A DNA stretch of 64,000 nt, taken from Telmatactis stephensoni (lineage: Eukaryota > Cnidaria > Anthozoa > Actiniaria > Isophelliidae). Both the position numbers and the translations under genes were made by a program. Numbering within the stretch: the first letter of the stretch is position 1; each line of letters opens with the position of its first letter. The stretch spans positions 406,841-470,840 of the forward strand of contig JALIZF010001610.1 of assembly GCA_029948255.1 (NCBI GenBank), in the 5' to 3' direction. Below are positions 12,868-32,100 of this stretch, piece after piece. The notes beneath the pieces are model-generated. The model did no database searches. It was not told the DNA's origin and saw only the letters and a list, made by a program, of their open reading frames with translations.

Positions 12868-14113
12868 GCGGAGGCCAATTCCAAATTTACAAAGAAAACT
12901 TCGTCAATTCATATAATATTAAATCCTGGATCTCGTAAGCCGATGATTAATCAACTACATAGCAAAGTTAATATATAAGGTGTGATGAATTTGATGTAGA
13001 TGTTTAGGTAGTTAATTGAATGTTTTGTTGTCTGTCAATGAACGAAAGGGCAAGCCAATTAACTGTGGAAACGTCACATCCATGCAAACAACAAAAACAA
13101 TCAAACTGTACAAAAGAACTAGAAGTGTCACCTATAAGTTAATACCACTTCACTTCGCATAGAATAAAAGCGTTCTTAAAAGTCTCGTTATATTATCGCT
13201 TACTGTTGAGATTTGGAAGATTAACCTTTTGGCAGTTGCTCAGGTACGTTTGCCTTACACAACAAATAGTCCTTTTTCCTGGGGAATAAAAACTGAACAA
13301 AATATTTTTTCATGACTTAGCGAAACCACAGGAATTTCAACTAAATAAAGAGCTTAAAAAATTGGTAAATTGAAACAGCGTGAAGTACTGAGACTCTCAA
13401 GTTCACCCAGACGTTTGTATAACTCAACAGCAAGCGAAGGAAGGCAACAGAAAAATAGCTGACAGTGCTGCTTCAATTTGAAATGAAGTCTTTGACAGTT
13501 AAATCCAAAATGTTTACTGAAGGGATCATCTCTATTGTATAAGAAAACCCAGGAGAAAAATTATCTTTCTAAATCAAGCAAAATTAGTATTTTTTAGTAA
13601 AAACTGAAATCCAATCACTGTATTTTCATTTTTGTTGTTAACTCGACTTTTCCATCCTCTAAAATCAAGCATTCATTGCTTTTTACTCCATGTTTTCATT
13701 CACATTAAACGTTAACTAGATTCAAAACCTTAAACAAACAAGCAAACATTATTTACACAAACAAAATCGGCATTCCAAAATAGTTTGTCCCAGGTACTTT
13801 GCTCAACACGTCGCACATTCGTCCCTGGAGACAGAATATCTGTTTAAACAAACAAACCAAAGCGAAAGTGACGTTGTATTTCAAAGAAAAGGAGAAAAAA
13901 AACGAACGTATCCTGTCGTGGTGGTCTCTCTAGCATTACAGTGTACTTTCTTGACTTTCTTTGACATGAAATTTAGAATTGGTACAAGAAAAATATTTCA
14001 AGGTATCGGCTAAGGTAAAGAATCTCCACCAAAGAAAGAAAAGCCTTTCTCTAGACAAATACTGAGGGCGGAAACTGAGAAACAAAGAGGTAGGAAGACA
14101 ATGAGTCACGGAA
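12868..14113. other. Intergenic stretch
   Basis: The region between the start of the GPR158-like gene and the purine repeat downstream of FBXW2 shows no gene or clear repeat. It must contain the promoter of the receptor gene, but no distinctive element was identified. Confidence 0.5.
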
Positions 14114-14340
14114 AGACAGGAAGGGAGGGAGGGAGGGAGAGAAGGAGGGAGGGAGGAAAGGAAGGGATGAAAGAAAGAAAGGGAGGAAGGGAGGGAAGGA
14201 GGGAGGGAGGAAGGAAGGAAGGAAGGACGAGGAAGCAAGTAGGTAAGCAAGCAAGCAAGGAAAGCCGGAGAATGGAGGAAGGGAGAAAAGAATATACGAA
14301 TGAACAACTGAACGAACGAACGAACGAACGAACGAACGAA
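14114..14340. repeat. GGGA/GGAA purine repeat followed by GAAC units
   Basis: Irregular purine tetranucleotides run to about 14230, then AGCA/AGTA units, then about eight ACGA/GAAC units at 14305-14340. It lies about 270 bases downstream of the FBXW2 stop codon. Open frames here are repeat artefacts. Confidence 0.9.
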
Positions 14341-14614
14341 AAAAATGAGATTAGAATGGGAGTTCAGCGACATGTTTCTAGTATAAATACAAGTTAAGCC
14401 GAGTCCTCATTTGGCATTTGGCATAAGAAATGAGTAACCAGTATCAAGGGTTTGCAATCAAGTCGATAAAACTCTATTTAATCTTTGTCTTTGAAAAAAT
14501 CTCCTAATATTTACAACCGTATTACATACTTCTTCCTACAAATTCAGGAGTTTTGCTTTCCCCTTTCTCCGTGGGGAAAATTGTCTTAAAAATTGTCTCC
14601 AATTAGAAATCTAT

Positions 14615-17600
14615 CTAAGTGACGTCCTTGACTTTCAAAACTAAGATACTATGATCTGGCATACTGGTCGCAAACAAAACTGTCTCTCTGACATCGTTAC
14701 GAACGTTACTTAACCACATTGTTTCACCTGGAGTGAAGTTCGACCCGCGGGCGGATCGTCGAAATGGCGGGAGCTCCCGCGAGGCAACACATTGTTCACT
14801 TTTAGTACTCATTACATGTAAGGTGTTAGTGTCCACAAGAAGACTGAAGATTTGGCCATGAGCGACAAGCCATTTGGGTGGAGACGAAACGAAAGATCTG
14901 TAAATCAGAAAATTATGTTTTATTGTTCTTGAGCTTGGACATTTCCTAGCTTCATACACAATCTCAACACCTGGGCTCCTGCCATGTAATTATGGAACTT
15001 GCAAGCCTAGCCACTTTTAAACAGTGAAAAGCCTGTGAGTTTCTATGGTAAAATACAGGTATGCGCAGCACATTACACAACATAGGCGTTTTGGAAAAAT
15101 ATCTGTCTAATGGAAAACTACTGTATAAAAACATTATCTCCTCAATATGAGTCCACCTTCAAGATTGGCTAGAGGTTTAAAGAGGCAAAGCATAAGTTTT
15201 CACAGCATATGCATGAGCTGCTACGATTGAACCCAAAGGCCTCGGAAAATCCATTTTTTGATTTTGTCATTCAGAGGAAAGTGTATGAAGCACACTACAA
15301 CACTGCCTCCCTTTACAACAGAGTTCCATCTTCCCTGCTGCAAGAGAGAGACGTTCCACTGAAAACTTCTTACACATGAGAACTTGTCTTGAAAAAGAGA
15401 AGAGATAGCTCAGCTCAATGCAAAGAGGAGGAGCAAAGCAAAGCAAAGTTACATATCAATGCTTGAAATTCCCAGGCTTGGAAGCTTAAGTCCTATAACA
15501 AAAACACCCCAACTCGAATTGAACATGAAAATGTCAAGACAAACTGAATTCATACCTTTCTGACTCCAATGTTTCAAAATTCCACTTATACACACCACTA
15601 TCTGATGCACAAAGAATAAATTTCCCATCAAATTGAAGCCTTGGTTGAAGATGGATGTTTTCCTCGTGAGTTGGAAGTGTCACAAGTGGAGTAGAAACTT
15701 TCTTATCCAGTGACCACACCTTTGAAAATAAATATTTTAGAGAAGATTTCACGTTGTAAAAACTTTATCAATTAATGACTTTGGATAATGCAGTATAGTG
15801 ATACCATCAATTCCCTGTAATGCATTTACTGCGAAAATGCTTGTATCGCAACCATTTGGATTTTGTTTTTTTCTGATCCGCCAATCATGTGAAGGGGATG
15901 GAGCTTATGCAAATGTTCTCAAGGGCCCTGGAGGCAGAAGGCAAACATGGATCAAGGTTGCATCAAGGGCATTTGCATAAGCTCTGCCCCCTTCACATGA
16001 ATGGTGGATCAGAAAAACCCAAAATCCAGCTGAAAGTTTAAAGTTGTTGGTCATGATACAAGCATTTTTGCAGTAAACATTCAAAGTTCCACATCATAAA
16101 TCATCATCGCCATCATCATCAATACTACCAGATTATCATCATCATCATCACCATCTTTTTAACGAACAAGTATCCATCTAAACATGTAAAACTAATTGAT
16201 TTACATTATGCTCTGAAATAACAATGCTATGTTCCTTTTTTCTTCTTCTTCACAATTTCTTCATATTCAAAGGTAGATTATTGACTTGTCACTGACTAGC
16301 CAATTAAATAAACAAACTTTAGACATCTCCACAGGAAGTCCAAATACTTATAGCAGACACCAAACTTTCCTGTGGTTATTTTTTTGTATTCTCAATCAAT
16401 TTAAAATACACATACCTTTATACTTGTTTTGTCCATGCTTAATAAAACAAAATCCCCTGTCTTGTGATTTTGTGAATTTACTTTAGATTTACCTAGAATA
16501 ACCTTTGGACAACCAAAATTAACAATCAAATAAATTATTCTTAACATTCCAAAACCTATTACCCAGGGGGGGGGGGCTCCATTATAAAAGGATCAGGAAT
16601 GCTCATTGGAAATTTTCACAAATACCCCTAAAAGATACTGGAAGTCTTTTAAGAAGACTGCATGGCTGTACGATTTTTTAACCCCTAAGAGATACCAGTG
16701 GTAACAAGCTAATGAACGTTATGTTGATGAACATAAAATTGAACATTCGACACGCTTTTGTTGGGCAAATTTCTTCAATTTGAGAACAAGATAATAAGTG
16801 TTGGGCTCTTTTGATACCCTAAGAGAGACCAGAAAATGCTAAAACTCTAAACTTCAATTTTAACACCCTAAAAGATACCAAATCTCTGATTTTTATCTCT
16901 AAGAGATACAACAAACATACCAGATCCTTTTACAATGGAGTCCCCCCCTGGGACCTCTAAATGAATTATAGCTCACTTTCAATATACATAGCTGAGTGAG
17001 AGTGAACAGTTGGGTCAAGTCAAGAGTCAGGAGAAATAACATCCTGATTATGATTTCTCCACTGTCAGACTGGAGCCTGATTTGGAACTGCTTTGTAGCA
17101 TGACCACTCAACCAATAAGTAGGTGTGGTAAAAAAGAGATATCTTTATTCTAAAAATACAAAAGGAAAGGGTTTCAACCAATGGGCATAGCCTCCCCATG
17201 TAAAACTTGGGCATGACCATTGCAGGGTTGGACCCAGGATTTTTTTCAGGGAGTGGTGCACCCATGTAGCATTATAGAAGTTGGAAACTATCGAGAGGGA
17301 ATTTTGGGAAAAATATCGAGAGAAAAAAAGGGCCCAAAGTCGTCTCAGGAGGGTGTGCGCACCCCCTGCATCCCTCCCCTAAATCCGCCCATGCATTGGG
17401 AATATAGTTTACCTTGGTGACCCAATCAGCATGTCCATAGTGTGTCATCTGACATCCACCAGTTGACATGGACCACACTTTGACAGTTGTATCAGCTGAC
17501 CCACTGACAATAATGTCCAGTTCATCACAATAGTCAACACAGAAAACTAGATAAATAAATCAATTCATTTACTTGCAACCTGAGGCACTTTCCATTCACC

Positions 17601-19652
17601 AAAAGTTTCTAGTATGAGCTTTTGGAATTTTCTGTGTCTGAATGGAGCAGGTCTCAGATCACCTGCTTCTTCCACAGGCATCCCAATTCATTTTCAAAAT
17701 GGCTGACTTGTAGACTGTGGCTTTCAAGCATGATGATTTAGGATTGGAATATTCATGAATGGAATTATGCTAATTTTTCAAAAATCCCTGACTTCCAGAA
17801 AGATGGAATTCTTGCAAATATGTAGTCCTAAATTTTCTAAATTTTTACCAGAATTTTTTTCATTCCATTTTAGCTGAAACTTCTCACAATTTTTGCCAAA
17901 TGGAAAGCATCTTTGCTCTCTAAACAACTCAATATTAATGACATTAACTAATAATTATAATAACATCACCTAATCCTATGAGTGCTTTTAATGAATTGAT
18001 TTTTTAAAAGAACCCCAGTAAGGATTTTCATATACTGAAAGAGACTGGGAATTGCGGAAGAAGAAGAAGAGAAGAAGAACTAAGTATTTGATCAAAATCG
18101 TATTTCTTCTTTGAAATTCAAACAACCTAAAGGAGAACTTACCTTTTGATCAGATATCACACAATGCACATTGCTAATGCACTTAGATTCTTTAATTTTT
18201 TATCAGTCTCCTCTATTATCATGTGTTTTATATAATTACTTATTATCAGTTCATGTATTTCTCTTGATTTTTGTTTCCATTTTCAAATGAGAAATGGAAT
18301 GAGAAATTGAAAAGGAGGTAAAGATTACCTGCTCCAGTATGTCCTTGATAACACTGCAATCGTCGACTTGTTGACCACTCCCACATCCCAATGGTATTAT
18401 CAAATGAAGCTGTTACTACTTTTTCATCATCAAAACTTATGTCTGCACATGTGTGTGTTAGAAGGACATATTGACAGTGACCTGTCTTTAAATCCCAGAG
18501 ACGAACAGATCTGTCATCTGATCCTAGAACAAGCAGAACAAATATACAGCTGAATAGACCATTTCACGGTTGTCGTGGCTCAACCTCAGCCTCGACAGCG
18601 TGTAATATATTCTTTAGAAATTGACTGCAGCCCATGGTAATGTAAGGAATGCACACACCAACAAACAATCGAAACACTTTAAAATTCCACGGGCTGTAGT
18701 CAAATTCTAAAGAATATATTACACGGTGTCGAGGCTGAGGTTGAGCCACGACAACCGTGAAATGGTCTATTCACAGTACAGAAGATTGATCATCCAGATG
18801 TACAGCTCAACAGCAAAAAAAACCGTCCTGAGGTAATAACATTCTAATATTGGTTCCTAAAACAAGAATATCATTTTTATCTTAAGAATCCTATTCTAAA
18901 TGTAAGAAACTCATTCTCATTACAAAAATCTGAAATCTCAAATTAAGAAAATGGCAGATATGAAAATTTTGAGCGACTTTGGCAGACTGAATTCCTAATT
19001 CTCTCCATCAAGGAGAAGGAAAAGACAAAGCTCTGTGAGTTTCCATTCAACCCAGACCAGAACTGCTGAGGACTGTAAGACAGAGAAGAAAATAAGGAAG
19101 TTAGTAATCAAAAGCTTCTCCCACCACATGTAAAACCATACCTGTTGCAAGCATATTTTGTCTATAGCACAATGCAAACACCCTAGCTGTATGCCCATGC
19201 AAAAATACTGTCTCATAAGCTTTGTCTCTTTTCAAACTCTGAATCCTTCGTCTAGCCTTCAAGAATAATTCCTTCCATTTCTCTTTTGGAATGTCATTTT
19301 CGTGAACGTTCATTCCAAGTTGCTGACAAGCTTTTTGCCATATTTGATGGCAGCTTGAAATAACCTTGTCCCATTTTCTGCTCACGAGACAACAACGACA
19401 GAGAGTACGAGGATCCAACCACTTTAGCACGTGAAAACACAACTCCAAAGGAAGGTTTTGCAAAAAATCTCTTTTGACAAGAATTTCAAGCTTTGTGGAC
19501 AAAAGTCGAAGCTGATCTGGGCCACATAGTTTGATGAGTTGCTCAAGTGTTGCATTCTTCTGTTCGTCTGGTAATCGAGTGAAAGATTCGCATACTTTTT
19601 GAAGCCATTTTTCGAAATCTTTTTCACTTTCTTCTCCAACTTCGTCGTCCAT
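14615..19652 (-). CDS. FBXW2: F-box and WD repeat protein 2
   Basis: Six minus-strand exons with matching phases: 19652-19142, 18523-18329, 17546-17413, 16502-16416, 15719-15556 and 14897-14615, giving 457 residues against 454 in human. The N-terminal region [10 protein letters not shown] leads to an F-box (about 62-101: [31 protein letters not shown]) that would bind Skp1. WD repeats follow ([42 protein letters not shown]). The protein ends with [13 protein letters not shown], the signature end of FBXW2. The family gives substrate specificity to SCF ubiquitin ligases. The start is the first ATG of the frame and sits 134 bases from the divergent ELP6 start. An ATTAAA on the minus strand at 14482-14477 could be the poly(A) signal. 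The introns hold several MITEs. Confidence 0.96.
15825..16078. mobile_element. Hairpin MITE
   Basis: The ends TTTACTGCGAAAATGCTTGTATC and its near complement at 16078 bound long imperfect arms. A central pair of GGATGGAGCTTATGCAAATG-like halves carries two octamer-type ATTTGCAT words. No coding capacity. In FBXW2 intron 4. Confidence 0.8.
16562..16952. mobile_element. hAT-like MITE, CCCAGGGG family, copy 1
   Basis: It begins CCCAGGGGG and ends CCCCCTGGG. Candidate 8-base target duplications flank it (ACCTATTA / ACCTCTAA, 6 of 8 matching). The interior has repeated CCTAAAAGATACC words, diverged from the CCTAAAAGGTACC of the other three copies, so this is probably the oldest. In FBXW2 intron 3. 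Confidence 0.8.
17221..17396. mobile_element. Possible MITE remnant
   Basis: The ends TGCAGGGTTGGACCCA and TAAATCCGCCCATGCA are imperfect inverted repeats around a 145-base centre. It ends 17 bases below FBXW2 exon 3 and falls in intron 3. Similarity is too weak for a family call. Confidence 0.35.
18551..18773. mobile_element. Hairpin MITE with about 90-base arms
   Basis: TGAATAGACCATTTCACGG at the left and its exact complement at the right begin nearly perfect arms that include the GTCGTGGCTCAACCTCAGCC and GGCTGAGGTTGAGCCACGAC halves and TAATATATTCTTTAGAA. The short centre is AT-rich. No coding capacity. In FBXW2 intron 1. Confidence 0.85.
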
Positions 19653-19786
19653 CTTGTTGATTAGCCGAGTCCAGCTCGAAAAGAAATACCGTGAGAAGCT
19701 GGTACTAATGGTATCCGCTGACCATAACTAAACATTGACAAGTTTAAAATTTGAAAATAGACTTTTGAAAGAACATTGCTAGAAAT
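19653..19786. promoter_or_regulatory. Bidirectional promoter interval FBXW2/ELP6
   Basis: Only 134 bases separate the FBXW2 start codon (minus) from the ELP6 start codon (plus). No TATA box is evident on either side. Both 5' UTRs and core promoters must overlap this interval or lie within the opposing gene, so the two genes probably share regulatory DNA. This is inferred from position, not from motifs. Confidence 0.6.
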
Positions 19787-27144
<7,358 letters not shown>

Positions 27145-27247
27145 AGGAAGCTAACAAAGTATTATACAGTGTTTTAGCAAGAAATTTTATTATCACAATA
27201 ATAATGTAGACTTGTGTACAGTGTATTATTAAAAAACAACAGAGGAG

Positions 27248-27382
27248 TTTTCATATGAGTGTGAAAAGGACCATGCTGTACCTTGACCACGTTGGTGCTT
27301 TGATGTCAAAAAATATTGTAAAACTTCTGCTATAAATGTGCTGTGCTGTGGCCATGTTCTGTTTTCACAGTCATATGAAAAC
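27248..27382. mobile_element. TTCATATGAGTGTGAAA-family MITE, copy 1
   Basis: It starts TTTTCATATGAGTGTGAAAA and ends TTTTCACAGTCATATGAAAA, imperfect inverted repeats around CATGCTGTACCTTGACCACG-like text. Related copies lie at 42507-42637 and 53704-54300. It sits in the ELP6 3' UTR, ending 10 bases before the poly(A) signal, and so is probably transcribed. Confidence 0.7.
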
Positions 27383-27391
27383 TGTTCTTAA

Positions 27392-27397
27392 AATAAA
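27392..27397 (+). terminator. ELP6 poly(A) signal
   Basis: Canonical AATAAA about 250 bases after the ELP6 stop codon, followed by a T-rich stretch. Confidence 0.6.
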
Positions 27398-27800
27398 CTT
27401 ATTTTATTTTTGTGTTTAATGAATTTGATTGCAAAGGATTTTCGTATATGTACATCATGTACGTATGTACCAAGTAACTAATGATCTATTGATCAAATAA
27501 AAAATTGGGTAGCTTATTGCAAGACTGATATAATTACAGCATCAAAGTAATACTATTCGCACACAAAGTGAGACTTAAGTGTGCTTGAACCCGACTAATA
27601 ATACACTTGTTTCCCCAAGTGTGAACCCAGTCAATGAATCAAGCATTATTTGTACCAGATATTGTCTGGTTGAACTAGCTAAATGAGATATTAGTTCATT
27701 GACATATAAGCCAATAGAGGAAAGTTTCTCAAACATACTCTGCTTGGCAGAGATTTACAGACATCTTTTTATAAGCCTTTTTATCACACTTTTCCCCATG

Positions 27801-28130
27801 TGAAGAACTCTTTGTTTCAAGTCACATTCTGGATATCTTTCAAATACTTTTGGATTTTTGTTGCTGTTGTTGTTGTTGTTGTTGTTACCAAAAATATCCT
27901 CACATTAAGAACTCATTGTTTCAAATGTCTTTTTCAAAATATGTCACATTCTGGATGTCTTTCAAATACTTTTGGATTTTTTTTGCTGCTGCTGCTGTTG
28001 TTGTTGTTGTTTTTGTTGTTGCTGTTGTTGTTACCAAAAATATCCTCACATTAAAAACTCTGTTTCAAATGTCTTTTTCAAATGTCACATTCTGAATGTC
28101 CTTCAATAATATTCTTGGATTATTTGGTTC
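27801..28130. repeat. Three-copy tandem repeat overlapping the 3' end of the NAT8-like gene
   Basis: Units at about 27801-27858, 27907-27982 and 28053-28130 share AACTC-TTTCAAATGT, TCACATTCTG-ATGTC and TTCAAATACTTTTGGATT. They are separated by GTT/GCT trinucleotide runs and ACCAAAAATATCCTCACATT. The third unit includes the last codons and stop of the NAT8-like gene, so the coding end has been duplicated twice downstream. Confidence 0.8.
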
Positions 28131-28724
28131 TCTTCCTGTAATCTCAAATCCACATTTCTTATAGAGAGACATAGCAGCAAGTTGACAACTTGTTGTGGTC
28201 AGAATAATCTTGTTATACTTCTGTTGTTTGCAAAACTCTTCTGTGGCCAAAATCAGTTTTTTCCCTATTCCGCGTTTTCTGATTGCTGAAGATACAGACA
28301 TACGCTGCAATTCTGCCACTCCAGGCTTATGTTGATCTTTCTTGACAGCGCAGATCCCAACAATCTTGCTATCCAGCTCAGCCACAACCATACAAGAACC
28401 ATCTGTGTAATATTTCGCGATGTCGTGTAAATCAGTATTGAGGGCGTCTCTAACGTATTTCGTCATTTCCAAATAAATCTGTATGTACATAATTGCAGTA
28501 AGCATTGTACAAACTCCCAAATAGACGACAACATCAAGATATGACCATCTAATTGCGACAATGGGAATTAAAAAGAGTACTGCATAGGGAACATACTTGT
28601 GGAATAAAAGTTTTGCCATGGGATTAATCAACCCGATCATCCCAGCTGAGAAAAGCTCACGACATTCTGTAGAGTCCTTTCCAATGTAGGGACGCAAAGT
28701 TATTTCACTTGGGTTGCTTTGCAT
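28065..28724 (-). CDS. NAT8-like GNAT-family N-acetyltransferase
   Basis: An intronless 219-residue frame. A hydrophobic hairpin (about 44-84: YVPYAVLFLIPIVAI, then VVVYLGVCTMLTAIMYIQIYL) precedes a GNAT domain. The domain has MVVAELDSKIVGICAV, the acetyl-CoA loop R149-K-R-G-I-G-K, and AAMSLYKKCGFE near the end. This is the layout of vertebrate NAT8/NAT8L, ER-membrane enzymes that acetylate cysteine conjugates, lysines or aspartate; the substrate here cannot be told. It is convergent with ELP6 and divergent from RFC1. The first ATG of the frame was taken as start. The C-terminal 18 codons overlap a tandem repeat. The gene could be a retained retrocopy or an ancestrally single-exon gene. Confidence 0.88.
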   Translation of the reverse strand: MQSNPSEITLRPYIGKDSTECRELFSAGMIGLINPMAKLLFHKYVPYAVLFLIPIVAIRWSYLDVVVYLGVCTMLTAIMYIQIYLEMTKYVRDALNTDLHDIAKYYTDGSCMVVAELDSKIVGICAVKKDQHKPGVAELQRMSVSSAIRKRGIGKKLILATEEFCKQQKYNKIILTTTSCQLAAMSLYKKCGFEITGREPNNPRILLKDIQNVTFEKDI

Positions 28725-29186
28725 GGCTTCTACGTCGAATTAAAATCGCTTCACTTGAGCAAATCTGAGTTTCTGCCTTCGAACTCCTAAGTAATCGAAA
28801 TCCTAAGTAAGAAGTAAAGATCATCTGACTCGGGTTTATCAAAACATCACAGACATCTTTGACTGAGTAGGGAAGGGAGAGTATGAATTTATTCCGAAAT
28901 TGTTTAAATCAATGCCCTTTGCATTATTATTTATTTCTTGGGTAAAAATTCATAGAAAATAGTAGCTTAAAAGTTTTATCGTGTTCTTTATGTATAAAAT
29001 AAAAATATAAAAGTATTTTTATTCAATACCAGAAGAACCCCAACCTACCCCACCCTTATCTATACCACTTGACCCCCAGTCTTCCCCTTATGCTCACCTC
29101 TTTGGATTGCGGGCTCAAAGTCAAGATGGCGGGAAGGATGAAGTGAAGAACGTGATGGTCCGAAAATCAGACAATTCTTGCTTAAA
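28725..29186. promoter_or_regulatory. Divergent promoter interval NAT8-like/RFC1
   Basis: The two start codons are 462 bases apart on opposite strands. The stretch near RFC1 carries an AAGATGGCGG word at about 29122-29131, matching the YY1-type site often seen just downstream of start sites of housekeeping genes. No TATA box is apparent. Sharing of regulatory DNA is inferred. Confidence 0.5.
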
Positions 29187-32100
29187 ATGACGGTAAATAT
29201 ACGGTTTATCATTTTAGCATGGTAAAGTTAGTTTTCCAGAACCCTTTTTATGTTTTAACAGGACATCAGATCTTTCTTCAGCCCAAATTTCAAGCAAAAA
29301 GCTGCAAGTGGCGCGAATCAAGAATCACGAGACAAGGGCAAAAGTACCCAGAAAAAATCCCTTTCATCGCCGTCCCCTGGATATAACAAAAGTAAAAACA
29401 AAAATAACGATAAAGATGTGAAGAAAAAAGGAGCCAAACGTGTAAGTTGAGGGTGATCGGTTTGCTTAAGAATTTCATATTGTTGAAGCCCAAGATCTTT
29501 CGTTTTAGCGCGCGCGCAAAATATAATATGTAACTATTTAACAAATACAACAGCTTTTTCTGTGCTCTGTTCATTAATACAGCACTCAGGAAGTGATAAG
29601 AGCATGGAAGAAGTGTAAGGGCAGCACGAACCATAGGTGAATGCTCTCCACCCACCTCTCTAGTGCTATCGGCACTTCCTGCGTGCTGTACGTATTACTG
29701 AAACGGAGTACGGAAAAAGATGTTCTGTTTGTTTTATTATTTAAGTACGGTAATACGAGCAACAAAATCACTCAACTTGTCTCGCAACATCATTGCGAAA
29801 CGAGTTGAAGAGTAATGATGCACGTTTTTCCACCCAAAAACAAACTTGTCTCACAACAAAATAGTTTGCTGCAAGTAGAGTGAATCCTGACTTCTGATTG
29901 GATCAATCACAAACACAAAGGAAGCCATTTCACAGTTTGCTGCGAGACAAGTTGAGTTTGGGGTGGTAATACGCGCAACATCATGAAATTTTGTTGCAAA
30001 TTTTGTTCCTTTTCTGACACCATTTAACGTTGTTGTGTTAAAGAACACATGCAAAACTATAGTGGGCAGCTGGTATCCCTTTTATTGGAATAGCACTGTA
30101 CACTCAGCAATTAACTCCAAGCAATTTGAAACAAAACACAATGAATACTGGAAATACCTATCTGTAACCTGGCGGAAAACGCACGTCCGAGCGAGCCCGC
30201 CGGTTAAGAAATAAATACAAAAAACAAGAGACAACTCGAGCGGTAAAACTACAAAAATGGGGTTCTGACACCAGCCAGGGATGGCACGAAAACAATAACT
30301 TAACAAATGCGATGCACAAGGAACGAATACTAGATGCAAGGAGTGGACTTACAATGAATTTATTTACAACTCGAATAAAATGCAATAGAAAGATTTGCTA
30401 TTTACAATACTATCATGTTGATTACAATTAAATATAACGATAGAAAAGTATGTTATTTTAACGATCTAGAAAGAACTCATTACTTTAAACGATGCGCTTT
30501 CTAAATAAAGAGGGAAAGAAAAGGAAAGGAACACAGAACTAGACATAGCACTACAGAGGTACGGGTCCTCCGGGGAGCAAACCTCACTTCAGCTCTGGTT
30601 CACAGAACAGTCGTCCACCAGGCGAACTCCAAACAAATCCATGGTCTAACTCCGATTTGACTCCAGTGTAACTCCTGTTTGACTCCAGTTTAACTCCGAT
30701 TTAACTGTTGTATGCTAGCATATTTATATTCGTTGAGGCTATAAACGTACGTGCATACTAATTGGCTTAGGAGGATATGACCTAAATGTCACACCTAGAT
30801 TAGACAGATCACAACAGGATGACTTAAGGTCGCGCCTTGATTGTAACCTTATTAGAACGGAAATACGTTACATTACTACAACAAAACGTGGTTTGTAAAC
30901 GATTATCTAAGCTAATTTGTGATTCTGTAACTTTAACGATAAAATAAGCAAACGATAAACTGCAGGATGTCCCCGCAACTCACGTATTTTATGCACGGCA
31001 TTGCGTTACTACAAACGTCACTAACGTATTAAATTACAATCTAAATCTTTGTACGAAACGATAAAACGGTAACTATTACTAGTTCCTTCTAGAAAATACT
31101 CAAGAACGTGGAAAAGGGAATAAAATAATTAGCTAAAATACTTTGTCAATTTGAGGTCAAAGTGACCCTGTCACATATCGTTACAACTGTCTATTTGCTG
31201 CAACAGACTTGGCAACTTGCAGCAAACTATTTTGTTGCAAGACAAGTTTATTTTCGGATGGAAAAATGTGCAGCATCACTCTTCAACTCATTTTGCAACA
31301 AGGTTGCAAGACAAGTTGGGTGATTTTGTTGCTTGTATTACCGTACCTTTATTTGTTAAATTGCTATTTAAGTAAATATTCAAGGGAAAAAGCTCAGTTT
31401 TCCTCTGTACAAAAATTTTTGCAATTGAGCTTGCACAGATGACATCAAAACTGTTCAATAATACAGCACATAGGAAGTGACGAGGGCACGAAAGAAGTGT
31501 AAAGAGAGCACAAGCCATAGGCGAGTGTTATACACACTTCTTGAGTGCTCTCAGTACTTCCTAAGTGCTGTATTACTGAACGGAACATCGAAAAACACTG
31601 TTCTATTTATTTTATTACATACTTACTAAATTACAAAGGAAATATTCAAGGAAAAATGTTCAATTCCCACCATACAAAAATTGCAAAAGACCTGCACACT
31701 CAAGCTTGTGCTGCTGAAATCAAGAACTGTGCTCTGTTCTCTGATGGAGCACAACTTTCGGCCAATCAGAGTGCACGTATTGGGACTATATAATAATATA
31801 TAGTAATATGTGAATCCTTCATTCCATCACACATACATTATCCTATTTAAATCTTCATAAATTTCATACTACAGACTGATGAACCATCATCCATAATTTT
31901 GAGAATAAGACTCTCACAGCTAAAATGTAAAATCCCTTTGGTTTGCAACATTATTGATTTTGCAATGTAATAAGCTTATGTTACACGTTTGCAGCAAAGT
32001 AGAACAAAATTCATTGGATTTTATCTGCACATTGAGACCAAGCATTGCTTCTTTGGGGTGGTAGGGGTGATAAAAAATGAGAAGCACTCTTTTCCTTCCC

